A DNA stretch of 10,734 nt from Sphaerochaetaceae bacterium (GCA_024405065.1 JAKSPF010000030.1:1-10734); one strand, 5' to 3'; shown: positions 1 through 7,005, counted from the first letter of the stretch. Notes: a model not told the origin generated them from the letters alone. Made by a program: numbers and translations.

Positions 1-1
1 A

Positions 2-925
2 GGCCTGCCGGACAGCCGTATCGGTACTGGCAGAAGCGTGAGCCATCGGTGCAGTACCCAAACCTGCCTCGTTGGAAAAAATACCTCTTGAAACACCCCT
101 TTTCATAGCAACAAAAACACCGCCGCCGATTGCCGCTCTCGGAGTAAAAGCCTCTCTGAATATTGCCGAAAAAATTGAAGGTACCCTGTCAAGATGGGAA
201 AAAATAATCCCGAGACCAAGAATGATATACAGAGCAGCCATAAAAGGCACAAGACGAACCGTAACCTTTGCCAGTCTCTTCAGACCTCCGGCAAGTATTA
301 CAAAAAGAAGAATTGCACATACAATACCTACAATCAGATTGATTGCTGCAGAAGGCTCTCCGCCAAAAGCGGTGATTGTACTGTTAAGAGAATCCTTCAC
401 AGAACCGATCTGTGTAGCATTACCGGTACCGAGTGAAGCAATTGCACAGAAAACAGCAAACAAAACAGCAAGCCATTTCCACTTGTCACCAAGACCGTTG
501 CGTATGTAATACATCGGTCCGCCAACATACTCTCCTTTTGAGTTTTTTTCACGGTAATTGACTGCAAGTGCAATCTCAGAAAACTTTGTTGTCATACCTA
601 AAAGAGCACTCACCCACATCCAGAAAACAGCACCGGGACCTCCCAGACATACGGCACCTGCTACACCGGCAACATTACCGGTTCCTACAGTGGCGGCAAG
701 AGCGGTGCACACGGCCTGAAAAGGAGTTATTGAGCCCTCCGTTGAAACCTGTTTCTGAAAAGCTTTGCCGATAGTGTTCTTCATCGTATAGCCGAACTTT
801 CTGAACTGTATGCCTCTCATACCTACAGTAAGAAACAAACCCACGCCAAGTATGAGAATCATTGCGGGCCAACCCCATACGATACCGTTGACAGCACTGT
901 TGACGTTCTGAATAACCTGTAACAT
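2..925 (-). CDS. agcS: Sodium:alanine/glycine symporter (AGCS family), C-terminus cut by window edge
   Basis: Inner-membrane secondary transporter that would import alanine or glycine with sodium. The first 308 codons are visible and the frame runs open off the left edge; family members are usually about 450-490 residues. The translation starts MLQVIQNVNSAVNGIVWGWP, then shows alternating hydrophobic segments and family-like blocks: LAATVGTGNVAGVAGAV, GGPGAVFWMWVSALLGMTTK, GGPMYYI and, near the edge, FSNEAGLGTAPMAHAS. These Gly-rich unwound-helix and NEAGLGTAP blocks are characteristic of AGCS. The ATG at 925 has AAGGCGG (934-940) eight bases upstream. It lies 138 bases downstream of livF on the same strand, so the region groups two amino-acid uptake systems, but a promoter-like element in the gap suggests separate expression. 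Substrate (Ala, Gly or another small amino acid) cannot be fixed from sequence. Family assignment is confident; the symbol is conventional. Confidence 0.93.
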   Translation of the reverse strand, partial: MLQVIQNVNSAVNGIVWGWPAMILILGVGLFLTVGMRGIQFRKFGYTMKNTIGKAFQKQVSTEGSITPFQAVCTALAATVGTGNVAGVAGAVCLGGPGAVFWMWVSALLGMTTKFSEIALAVNYREKNSKGEYVGGPMYYIRNGLGDKWKWLAVLFAVFCAIASLGTGNATQIGSVKDSLNSTITAFGGEPSAAINLIVGIVCAILLFVILAGGLKRLAKVTVRLVPFMAALYIILGLGIIFSHLDRVPSIFSAIFREAFTPRAAIGGGVFVAMKRGVSRGIFSNEAGLGTAPMAHASASTDTAVRQA

Positions 926-957
926 AAACTCTACCGCCTTAACAAAATAATTGCGTT

Positions 958-986
958 ATAATAACAAACAGAACAATAAAATGCAA
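958..986 (-). promoter_or_regulatory. Candidate promoter for the symporter gene
   Basis: Reading the minus strand, TTGCAT (981-986) is followed after exactly 17 bases by TATTAT (958-963, five of six matches to TATAAT). Transcription would start about 25 bases before the ATG at 925. The -35 match is weak (three of six), and an overlapping -10 candidate, TATAAC (955-960), cannot be excluded. The rest of the 926-1063 gap shows no gene. A 7-bp inverted repeat at 1027-1033/1041-1047 is AT-rich and lacks a following T run, so livF has no clear terminator and readthrough into the symporter is possible. Confidence 0.4.
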
Positions 987-1063
987 CAAACACGCAAAAG
1001 ACCATAAAGAGCCAATAGAAAGCCAATTGCAAAACCGAGCTTTGCAAAGGTTAAAGTGCCGAT

Positions 1064-1777
1064 TCAGTTCTTCTTTTTACCGAGGTACGCCTCTTGGATC
1101 TTAGGATCATTGAAAAGCTCCTTTCCCGAGCCTTCCGTTGTTATTGAGCCTGTTTCAAGAACGTAGGCATAGTCAGCAATCTTCAGAGCCATATTGGCGT
1201 TCTGTTCAACAAGAAGAATTGTAACCCCTTTGTTGTTGATATCCTGTATTATTGAAAAAATATCCCACACAAGAAACGGAGCAAGACCTAAAGAAGGCTC
1301 ATCAAGCATCATAAGTTCAGGACGTGACATAAGTCCACGCCCAACTGCAAGCATCTGTTGTTCACCGCCTGACAATGTACCGGCAGACTGCCATGAGCGT
1401 TCCTTAAGTCTGGGAAAAAGATCAAAGACCCACTCTATGTCCTTTTGGATACTCTCTTTGTCCTTTCTCAAATATGCTCCGCATTTAAGATTTTCAAGAA
1501 CTGTAAGATTTGAAAAAACCCTACGCCCTTCAGGAACAAGTGCAATCCCTGCTTCCAGAATCTTATTGATAGGCTTACCGAGCAGCTCCTGACCGTTATA
1601 CTTAACGGATCCGCCCTGTGCTTTCACCAAACCGGATATTGTTCTCAACGTAGTTGATTTTCCGGCGCCGTTTGCACCTATCATCGTGATTATCTTTCCG
1701 TCAGGAACATTCATTGAAATCCCGCACAATGCCCTTATACCGCCGTAAGACACACTGAGATTTTTTATTTCAAGCAT
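1064..1777 (-). CDS. livF: Branched-chain amino-acid ABC transporter ATP-binding protein LivF
   Basis: Cytoplasmic ATPase that pairs with LivG to power leucine/isoleucine/valine import through LivHM. 237 residues, the usual LivF length. Visible: Walker A GANGAGKST (34-42), VPEGRRVF (81-88) where other ABC ATPases have the Q-loop (typical of LivF), signature LSGGEQQ (135-141), Walker B LMMLDEP (155-161), and LVEQN (189-193) with Gln in place of the switch His, also normal for LivF. The C-terminus EAYLG is typical. The start is the ATG at 1777 (MLEIKNLSVSYGG). The same frame is open further upstream to 1867, but that stretch lies inside livG and has no homology. livG and livF overlap by eight bases (ATGCTTGA contains both livF start and livG stop), implying translational coupling. 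Last gene of livJHMGF. Confidence 0.96.
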   Translation of the reverse strand: MLEIKNLSVSYGGIRALCGISMNVPDGKIITMIGANGAGKSTTLRTISGLVKAQGGSVKYNGQELLGKPINKILEAGIALVPEGRRVFSNLTVLENLKCGAYLRKDKESIQKDIEWVFDLFPRLKERSWQSAGTLSGGEQQMLAVGRGLMSRPELMMLDEPSLGLAPFLVWDIFSIIQDINNKGVTILLVEQNANMALKIADYAYVLETGSITTEGSGKELFNDPKIQEAYLGKKKN

Positions 1778-2615
1778 TTTTTTCAACCCCCAGATAAGCA
1801 TCAATGACCTTCTCGTTATGCTGAATCTCATTAGGATTGCCCTGTGCAATGAGCTTGCCGAAATCAAGCACGTAAATCCTGTCTGAAATATCCATTACAA
1901 GGTTCATATGATGTTCTATCAAAAGAACGGTAAGGCTAAACCTGTCCCTTATTTCTCCTATAAAATCGGTAAGTTCATTTGTTTCCTGCGGATTCATCCC
2001 GGCAGCAGGCTCATCAAGAAGCAGAAGCTTAGGTTTTGTTGCCAAAGCTCTCGCTATCTCAAGACGTCTCTGTTTGCCGTACGGAAGTCCCGTTGCAAGA
2101 TCATCCTTAACATCATCAAGTCCGACCGTTTTGAGAAGTTCAGATACTTCCTCCCTGTGTTGTTTTTCCTCTTGCCTGTTCAGCCTGAAAGTTGCAGAAA
2201 AAACATTACTGGTTCTGAGCATGTGCTTTGCAATGAGAACATTATCAAAAACAGTCTGAGATTTCCACAATCTTATGTTCTGGAATGTTCTTGCCATTCC
2301 GAGTTTCGTAAGCATATCAGGAGTGGGTTTCAAAACCTCACCTGAATATTTATCTGCGTTTAATCCTGCATAGAGCTTCTTCATTTTACCCTGCGGATGA
2401 TTTCTCACCACAGTTTTACCGCAAAATGAAATTTCGCCGTTTGTAGGTTCATAAACTCCCGTTATTGCATTAAAAGCAGTGGTTTTGCCTGCACCGTTAG
2501 GTCCTATAAGTGCAACAATCTCGTGTTCTTTCACATCCAAAGTAAGATTGTTCACTGCAACAACACCACCGAACTGCATTGTCACATTATCAAGGTGAAG
2601 AATGTCAGCGTTCAT
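1770..2615 (-). CDS. livG: Branched-chain amino-acid ABC transporter ATP-binding protein LivG
   Basis: Second ATPase of the LIV importer, forming the nucleotide-binding heterodimer with LivF. 281 residues, about 25 longer than E. coli LivG (255). Visible: Walker A GPNGAGKT (38-45), Q-loop RTFQN (109-113), the LivG-type signature LPYGKQRRLEIARAL (177-191), Walker B LLLLDEP (197-203), DEPAAGMNP, and the switch His within LLIEHHM (231-237). The extra length lies between Walker A and the Q-loop, around residues 70-100 (RNHPQGKMKKLYAGLNADKY and onward); longer LivG forms of this kind occur elsewhere, so this is probably lineage variation. The ATG at 2615 has a good ribosome-binding site, GGGGAG. 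It starts 11 bases inside the end of livM and overlaps livF by eight at its own end, so livMGF form one coupled unit. Confidence 0.96.
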   Translation of the reverse strand: MNADILHLDNVTMQFGGVVAVNNLTLDVKEHEIVALIGPNGAGKTTAFNAITGVYEPTNGEISFCGKTVVRNHPQGKMKKLYAGLNADKYSGEVLKPTPDMLTKLGMARTFQNIRLWKSQTVFDNVLIAKHMLRTSNVFSATFRLNRQEEKQHREEVSELLKTVGLDDVKDDLATGLPYGKQRRLEIARALATKPKLLLLDEPAAGMNPQETNELTDFIGEIRDRFSLTVLLIEHHMNLVMDISDRIYVLDFGKLIAQGNPNEIQHNEKVIDAYLGVEKNA

Positions 2616-3720
2616 TGCATCTCCCCTTTTTTATTCTGCAAATCAGTGATTTCACACTCTTCACAATATTTTCCGAAGAAATTTCCCTTTCACCCATAAT
2701 ACCTTTCCTGAAAAACAGAACCATTATCATGATAACAAACGAAAATACAACCATTCTGAAGCCGGAACGAAGTATGTTAAGTCCGAAAATATTGTTGTTA
2801 CTGTTATCAAGAAATCTCAACCACCACTCACTGCACGCAATGAAAAGGAACGAACCGATACATGAGCCTGAAACAGAACCGATACCGCCGATAACAACAA
2901 TAAGCAGAATCTCATACGTCATTGCGCTTTTAAATGTATTTGCCTGTACAGTTGTCTGATACATCGCAAGAAGAGCTCCGGAAACACCTGCAAAAAACGA
3001 ACTTATCACAAAGGCAAGACGTTTATGAGATGCAAGATTTATTCCCATTGCCTCTGCGGCAATTTCATCATCACGGATTGCCTTAAAGGCTCTTCCGTAT
3101 GTTGAATTTATAAGCAAAACTATAACCGCAATGCATATTCCCACAATTATGAACGGGATAAAAATACCCCTGAAATACGGAAATCCTCTGAGGAGCTGAG
3201 AACCGTTTGTAACCGGAGCAAGAGCCTCAAGCTGAATAAGTGCTCTGACAATTTCAGCAAAACCCAATGTTGCTATGGCAAGATAATCGCTTTTAAGCTT
3301 CAAAACCGGAAGACCTATAAGAAAGGCCATAAAAGCGGCAACGAGTCCTGCAATTATCATTGAGACAGTTACCCCAAGTACCACACCGAACCCGCCGAGT
3401 GCATTACCGAGAACCTCTGTCAGTGAAAAATTGAAAAACGGTGAATAATACTGGTATACAACAGGCTTCAATGAAGAGGAAATATTGATTACCGCATAGG
3501 AATATGCTCCCATCAACATAAACCCTGCCTGTCCGAGAGAAAACAGACCGGTAAATCCGTTCAGGAGATTCATCGAAACGGCAACAAGTGAAAATATCAC
3601 ACCTTTTTTCAGAACCGTGAGCAACATAGGAGGTACTCCCGGAACAATATCCAGAAGAAATACAGTAAGATACAGCCCGGCTATGAAAAAGATATTCATG
3701 GTTTTGTTTGCAAGTTTCAT
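2605..3720 (-). CDS. livM: Branched-chain amino-acid ABC transporter permease LivM
   Basis: Inner-membrane permease of the LIV importer, forming the translocation channel with LivH. 371 residues from the ATG at 3720, starting MKLANKTMNIFFIAGLYLTV. It has repeated hydrophobic segments, the family block NLLNGFTGLFSLGQAGFMLMGAY (near 52-74), SDYLAIATLGFAEIVRAL (near 144-161), and the cytoplasmic coupling loop GRAFKAIRDDEIAAEAMGI (about 209-227) that contacts the ATPases. A GIGSVSGS turn (about 279-286) follows as in the family. The in-frame GTG six bases upstream (3726) was not used, because GAGG overlapping the livH stop is well placed only for the ATG. The gap to livH is seven bases, and the 3' end overlaps livG by 11. 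The C-terminal tail (residues about 337-371) is basic and hydrophilic, probably cytoplasmic. Confidence 0.95.
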   Translation of the reverse strand: MKLANKTMNIFFIAGLYLTVFLLDIVPGVPPMLLTVLKKGVIFSLVAVSMNLLNGFTGLFSLGQAGFMLMGAYSYAVINISSSLKPVVYQYYSPFFNFSLTEVLGNALGGFGVVLGVTVSMIIAGLVAAFMAFLIGLPVLKLKSDYLAIATLGFAEIVRALIQLEALAPVTNGSQLLRGFPYFRGIFIPFIIVGICIAVIVLLINSTYGRAFKAIRDDEIAAEAMGINLASHKRLAFVISSFFAGVSGALLAMYQTTVQANTFKSAMTYEILLIVVIGGIGSVSGSCIGSFLFIACSEWWLRFLDNSNNNIFGLNILRSGFRMVVFSFVIMIMVLFFRKGIMGEREISSENIVKSVKSLICRIKKGRCNER

Positions 3721-3727
3721 ATACACC

Positions 3728-4612
3728 TCACACTTTTTCAGTCAGTTTTTCACCGAACAGACCCGTTGGTTTAACAACCAGAATTACAATCAAAAGAGCA
3801 AAGGTAAATGCGTCGGAAAATGCGGTAAGACCCATACCTTTAAGCAAAGTCTCACAAATTCCTATTATAAACGCCCCGACAACCGCTCCGGGTACCGATC
3901 CGATACCTCCGAACACTGCAGCAACAAAAGCCTTCAGTCCCGGCATCGCACCGGAAGTATATGTAACGCCTGTATAGTTCGTAAAATAAAGAACTGAACC
4001 TACAGCGGCAAGAAATGAGCCTATTATAAAAGTTGCGGAAATAATTCTGTTTATTTTTATTCCCATCAAAAGACTTGTTTCAAAATCTTTGGAAACAGCA
4101 CGCATTCCCATTCCTATTTTTGTGTGGTTGATCAGAAAAACAAGAAGGACAACAAGCACAAGCGTAAGAATCGGCGTAATCAGGGTAACCCGTTTTGTAC
4201 TGGCTCCCATCACTGTAACCACATCGGAAATCCATCCGATTTCCACATATTGTTTTGTCAGTCCTCCTGTCAAATATGCAACCGTATTTTGAATCAGATA
4301 ACTCACTCCTATTGCGGAAATCATTACAGACATCCTCGGAGCCTGTCTCAACGGTTTGTAAGCTACACGTTCAACAGCAAAACCGAGCAGGACTGTAAGC
4401 AAAATAACAAAAACAATTGACAACCACACAGGAAAAACTCCTGTGAGATAGATCATCATTATCCCTGCAGCCATGAAAATATCACCGTGCGCAAAATTGA
4501 TAAGTCTCAATATTCCGTATACCATTGTGTAACCTATTGCAATGAGCGCATACTGTCCTCCGACTGATACACCCGAAAGGAAATACGGAAACCACTTTGC
4601 AAAAAAATCCAT
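3728..4612 (-). CDS. livH: Branched-chain amino-acid ABC transporter permease LivH
   Basis: Inner-membrane permease, partner of LivM. 294 residues from the ATG at 4612 (MDFFAKWFPYFLSGVSVGGQ), close to E. coli LivH (308). Family marks: ALIAIGYTMVYGILRLINFA (about 23-42) leading into HGDIFMAAG, VAYKPLRQAPRMSVMISAIG (about 83-102), the coupling loop GMGMRAVSKDFETSLLMGI (about 168-187), and GMPGLKAFVAAVFGGIGSVPGAVVGA near the C-terminal third, of which GGIGSVPGA is the strongest part. An AAGGTG ribosome-binding site precedes the ATG by a few bases; the in-frame GTG at 4618 overlaps that site and was rejected. It follows a terminator-like hairpin downstream of livJ, so its expression probably depends on readthrough from livJ; no separate promoter is evident. 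Confidence 0.95.
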   Translation of the reverse strand: MDFFAKWFPYFLSGVSVGGQYALIAIGYTMVYGILRLINFAHGDIFMAAGIMMIYLTGVFPVWLSIVFVILLTVLLGFAVERVAYKPLRQAPRMSVMISAIGVSYLIQNTVAYLTGGLTKQYVEIGWISDVVTVMGASTKRVTLITPILTLVLVVLLVFLINHTKIGMGMRAVSKDFETSLLMGIKINRIISATFIIGSFLAAVGSVLYFTNYTGVTYTSGAMPGLKAFVAAVFGGIGSVPGAVVGAFIIGICETLLKGMGLTAFSDAFTFALLIVILVVKPTGLFGEKLTEKV

Positions 4613-4621
4613 AAACACCTT

Positions 4622-4657
4622 AAAAAAATACGGCAGAGTCCTGAAATGAACTCTGCC
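4622..4657 (-). terminator. Intercistronic terminator/attenuator between livJ and livH
   Basis: On the minus strand GGCAGAGT (4657-4650) can pair perfectly with ACTCTGCC (4639-4632) across a 10-base loop, and GTA plus seven T residues (4628-4622) follow. This is a standard intrinsic terminator. It sits 18 bases after the livJ stop and about 10 bases before the livH start, inside what is otherwise one operon. The probable role is partial termination, so that far more LivJ than LivHMGF is made. The T tract also abuts the livH ribosome-binding site, so the same hairpin may protect the livJ mRNA 3' end after processing. Confidence 0.85.
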
Positions 4658-4675
4658 TGTTTAGAAATCAGTCAA

Positions 4676-5854
4676 TTACCTTGCAGACTGAACCTTCACA
4701 AATGAGAAAGCTCCGTTTACAGCCTGTTTGATGTAAGCAGTATTCTTTTTTGCATCTCCGTTTGCATCAAATGAAATAGCACCGGTAACAAAAGAATCTC
4801 CAGAATAAGCTGCAAGAGCATCACGTAAAACCTTACCGTCCGTAGAACCGGCCTTTTCAATCACATCACAGGCAAGGTTGTAGGCATCAAAACCGAGGGC
4901 AGAAACCGCAGCAACAATGTCATTACCGCCGTTATTTGTCTTTGCTGTTGCATTGGAATTGAGATAACTCTTGAATCCGTTTACAAACTGACTTGCAATA
5001 CCGCTCTTGTCGTTTTCATCAAAGAAGGTTGAGCAGTAAACCTTGATGTTTTTACCGTTCTGCGCATCACTTATTACAGATGATTCCCATGTATCTCCGG
5101 CAAGAATAGGAATTGACAATCCCTTGGTTGATGCCTGCTCAATAATCAGAGCTGCGTAGGTTGTTGCAGACGGAGCAAAAATCACATCAGCACCGAAATC
5201 CTTTGCATTCTGCAAATAACTTGAAAAATCAGATGTCCCTTCAACAAATGTTTCATCGGCAACTACCGTACCTCCGAGAGCCTTGAAAGAAGAAACGAAA
5301 TTCTTTGCAAGACCCACAGTATAATCATCACCCAGCATTGAAAGAACATATGCTTTTTCAGCCTTACATTCCTCTCTGGCAAAATTAGCCATAACAGAAC
5401 CCTGGAACGGATCAAGGAAACAAACACGGAAATAATAATCATTTCCGGCTGTGACAGCAGCATTTGTACATGAAACACCGATTGCAGGAATCTTTGCATC
5501 TTTGAAATAAGAACCTGCAGCAATTGATACTCCGGAACCGTAAGAACCGAGCACTATTGAGCACTTGTCTGCAACAAGCTGCTGTGCAGCAGAAACCGCC
5601 TTATCCGTTGATGACTGGTTATCCTGAATATCAAGCACAACCTTGTACTCTTTTCCGGCGATTTTTACTGTCGGACGAATGCTGTTTGCATACTGAATGC
5701 CGATAACCTCCTGTTTTCCACCCGCACCGTTGTCTCCTGACTGTGGTTCAAAAACACCGATTTTTACCGTATAAGAACCTGCGGAAGACTTACTGCACCC
5801 GCAGAGTACAAGCAATGCGATGAGTATAACGGAAATCAAATAAAATTTTTTCAT
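4676..5854 (-). CDS. livJ: Branched-chain amino-acid ABC transporter substrate-binding lipoprotein LivJ
   Basis: Periplasmic-face solute-binding protein of the LIV system (leucine/isoleucine/valine-type receptor, periplasmic binding protein family 6), 392 residues. It is membrane-anchored rather than free: MKKF, a hydrophobic core, then VLCGCSKSS puts the likely lipidated Cys at residue 20, with Leu-Cys-Gly ahead, a relaxed lipobox. The mature protein begins with the family start YTVKIGVFEPQSGDNGAGGK and continues with the two-lobed pattern, e.g. VADKCSIVLGSYGSGVSIAA, IPAIGVSCTNAAVTAG and YYFRVCFLDPFQGSVMANFA. The start at 5854 has a strong GGAGGAG site (5859-5865). It leads livHMGF, separated from them by a terminator. 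Its 5' region and first 29 residues closely resemble those of the barrel lipoprotein gene upstream (23 of 29 residues identical). Ligand cannot be decided between branched-chain and other amino acids; livK naming would be equally fair. Confidence 0.94.
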   Translation of the reverse strand: MKKFYLISVILIALLVLCGCSKSSAGSYTVKIGVFEPQSGDNGAGGKQEVIGIQYANSIRPTVKIAGKEYKVVLDIQDNQSSTDKAVSAAQQLVADKCSIVLGSYGSGVSIAAGSYFKDAKIPAIGVSCTNAAVTAGNDYYFRVCFLDPFQGSVMANFAREECKAEKAYVLSMLGDDYTVGLAKNFVSSFKALGGTVVADETFVEGTSDFSSYLQNAKDFGADVIFAPSATTYAALIIEQASTKGLSIPILAGDTWESSVISDAQNGKNIKVYCSTFFDENDKSGIASQFVNGFKSYLNSNATAKTNNGGNDIVAAVSALGFDAYNLACDVIEKAGSTDGKVLRDALAAYSGDSFVTGAISFDANGDAKKNTAYIKQAVNGAFSFVKVQSAR

Positions 5855-5929
5855 ATCTCTCCTCCGATATAATTTTTTGAGCCAAGTTCATTCTTCACAA
5901 AGCTCAATTTAGCTCCTTATTTTCGCTTT

Positions 5930-5958
5930 ATTTTATACCATAATCTCCAACTGTTCAA
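5930..5958 (-). promoter_or_regulatory. Promoter of livJ(HMGF)
   Basis: On the minus strand, TTGAAC (5953-5958) and TAAAAT (5930-5935) are separated by exactly 17 bases. The element aligns with the promoter before the barrel lipoprotein gene: both begin TTGAACAGT, share TTATG and TATA, and end A/G-AATAA. Transcription would start near 5923, giving a leader of about 70 bases, some 45 longer than in the related gene. The leader holds a modest inverted repeat, TTGAGC (5907-5902) with GCTCAA (5882-5877) over a 19-base loop, without a T run. That repeat might be a control element or chance. Confidence 0.7.
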
Positions 5959-5971
5959 GGATAAAAACAAA

Positions 5972-5992
5972 GTGTCCGTATTTTACAGACAC
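5972..5992 (-). terminator. Intrinsic terminator directly upstream of the livJ promoter
   Basis: On the minus strand GTGTCTGTA (5992-5984) pairs with TACGGACAC (5980-5972) as a 9-bp stem (one G-T pair) over an AAA loop, followed by TTTGTTTTTAT. It sits about 14 bases before the livJ -35 box and 91 bases after the first terminator of the upstream gene, so it is a second, tandem stop. The bases in between (5993-6082) contain no gene I can support. Either it is a back-up terminator or it ends an unseen short transcript. Confidence 0.7.
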
Positions 5993-6075
5993 AAACAAAG
6001 AAAGACTTTGAAAGACACACATCAAAGAAAAGCTGTGAAGCTCCTTCAAAATCAATCCTTATGAAAGTTGCTCTT

Positions 6076-6102
6076 AAAAAAAAGACGGACAAAAGTCCGT
6101 CT
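6076..6102 (-). terminator. Intrinsic terminator of the barrel lipoprotein gene
   Basis: On the minus strand AGACGGAC (6102-6095) pairs perfectly with GTCCGTCT (6090-6083) over a four-base TTTT loop, and eight T residues in all (6083-6076), the first of them closing the stem, complete a textbook terminator. It lies about 30 bases after the stop codon of the gene ending at 6133. Confidence 0.92.
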
Positions 6103-6132
6103 CTCTATCTCTGTAACCACAAATCATTACTG

Positions 6133-6945
6133 TCAGAATGAGTGTCTCACTCCGGCATAAGTATTCAAGCTGAAATCAGCATTTTCATCAAGAAGCAGAA
6201 TATCGGAAGCCGCCTCAACACCGAAGGATATACTCATTGAATCACTTGCGGCAAATCCGGTAAACAATCCTATTGCAGCGGTGAATGCAGGCTTTCTATC
6301 CATATTGGTCAGGTTCACACCTGCACCGAGCTGTGGTCTGACATACCAGTTTTTGTTTTTACCGACATTGAATGTAAAGCCGCCGCGTGCAGTAAAATTG
6401 AACTCATGTTTCTTTGAAGGCTCATCTTTGAAGAAGTAATAATCCAAATCACCACCGGCAAAAAATCCATTACTGGAAATATGACTGTAGGAGAGTTTTG
6501 CACCGGTACCGTATTCTGAAGTGAAATTTGTTCCGTACGGTGAAGCATAGATACCGACTTCGTTGCTTCCGTCACTCAAATGAACAGTAGAAGCCCTTGA
6601 ATTCTTCACAGGCTGCTCAATAACAGGAGTCTTTGTGTTGTAGAAGGTTGTTTTTGTCACAGGTTCCTTGACAACAGGTGCCTCTTCCTTCTTTGCGGGC
6701 TCTTCAGCAACAGGTGCTGACAGGGAAATTGTCGGTTTTGCGGGCTTAGACTCAGGTTCTGTCTTTTCGGCAACAACAGGAGCCGGCTTTTCTTTGACAG
6801 GTTCCTTAACCGCAACACTACTCTCTGCAGGCTGGGTTTTAACAACATCATTTTCAGCCGTATCAGAACTTGCCGAGGACTTACTGCATCCGCAGAAAAC
6901 GAGCAAGGCAATAATTATAACAGCAACCAAGTAAAATTTTTTCAT
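6133..6945 (-). CDS. Predicted lipoprotein with Pro/Glu/Lys linker and C-terminal outer-membrane beta-barrel
   Basis: 270 residues; I do not recognise a named family. Residues 1-20 are a lipoprotein signal peptide (MKKFYLVAV, hydrophobic core, FCGC, Cys20 likely lipidated, Ser21 next). Residues about 43-113 are rich in Pro, Glu, Lys and Val (VKEPVKEKPAPVV), like a TonB-type periplasmic spacer. Residues about 116-270 show eight alternating amphipathic stretches with aromatic girdles (e.g. GIYASPYGTNF, FFAGGDLDYYFF, HEFNFTARGGFTFNV, NWYVRPQLGAGVNL, FSLNTYAGVRHSF) and end in Phe, the usual C-terminal signal for barrel insertion by BAM. That size suits an eight-stranded OmpX/OmpA-like barrel. The barrel matches the C-terminus of the 584-residue protein upstream at about 120 of 152 aligned positions, whereas the signal peptide, ribosome-binding site (CTCCTCC complement at 6950-6956) and promoter match livJ. 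It looks like a mosaic gene. Barrel topology is inferred from pattern only. Confidence 0.85.
   Translation of the reverse strand: MKKFYLVAVIIIALLVFCGCSKSSASSDTAENDVVKTQPAESSVAVKEPVKEKPAPVVAEKTEPESKPAKPTISLSAPVAEEPAKKEEAPVVKEPVTKTTFYNTKTPVIEQPVKNSRASTVHLSDGSNEVGIYASPYGTNFTSEYGTGAKLSYSHISSNGFFAGGDLDYYFFKDEPSKKHEFNFTARGGFTFNVGKNKNWYVRPQLGAGVNLTNMDRKPAFTAAIGLFTGFAASDSMSISFGVEAASDILLLDENADFSLNTYAGVRHSF
6607..6819 (-). repeat. Low-complexity region coding Pro/Glu/Lys/Val-rich linker
   Basis: Residues about 43-113 of the 270-residue lipoprotein repeat short units of the type V-K-E-P, E-K-P-A-P and E-E-P-A. This is imprecise repetition, not a perfect tandem array. It resembles, but is shorter than, the linker in the upstream gene (7573-7845). 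Such regions usually form extended, stiff periplasmic spacers and can change length by slippage. Confidence 0.75.
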
Positions 6946-6976
6946 ATTACTCCTCCGAAATCGTTACAACTGTCTT

Positions 6977-7005
6977 ATTCTATATCATAACCATTTACTG
7001 TTCAA
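6977..7005 (-). promoter_or_regulatory. Promoter of the barrel lipoprotein gene
   Basis: On the minus strand TTGAAC (7000-7005), exactly 17 bases, then TAGAAT (6977-6982). Transcription would begin near 6970, giving a leader of about 25 bases ending in GGAGGAG before the ATG at 6945. The element is clearly related to the livJ promoter. The -35 box begins within about five bases of the T tract of the preceding gene's terminator, so the two signals are packed back to back. Confidence 0.75.

Noticed and set aside
72..509. Plus-strand open frame opposite the symporter gene
   Set aside because: The minus strand encodes a recognisable AGCS transporter through the same bases; the plus-strand translation resembles no family.
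1027..1047. Inverted repeat after livF as a terminator
   Set aside because: The 7-bp stem (TTGCAAA with TTTGCAA) is AT-rich and no T run follows on the minus strand.
1778..1867. N-terminal extension of livF into livG
   Set aside because: The extra 30 residues lie in another frame of livG, have no homology to LivF, and the family start MLEIKNLSVSYGG is at 1777.
3724..3726. GTG start for livM (and the similar GTG at 4616-4618 for livH)
   Set aside because: In both cases the ribosome-binding bases are correctly spaced only for the ATG six bases downstream and overlap or touch the GTG.
5870..6040. Short minus-strand frame of about 29 codons across the gap before livJ
   Set aside because: It runs through a terminator and the livJ promoter, lacks a spaced ribosome-binding site and has no protein-like signature.
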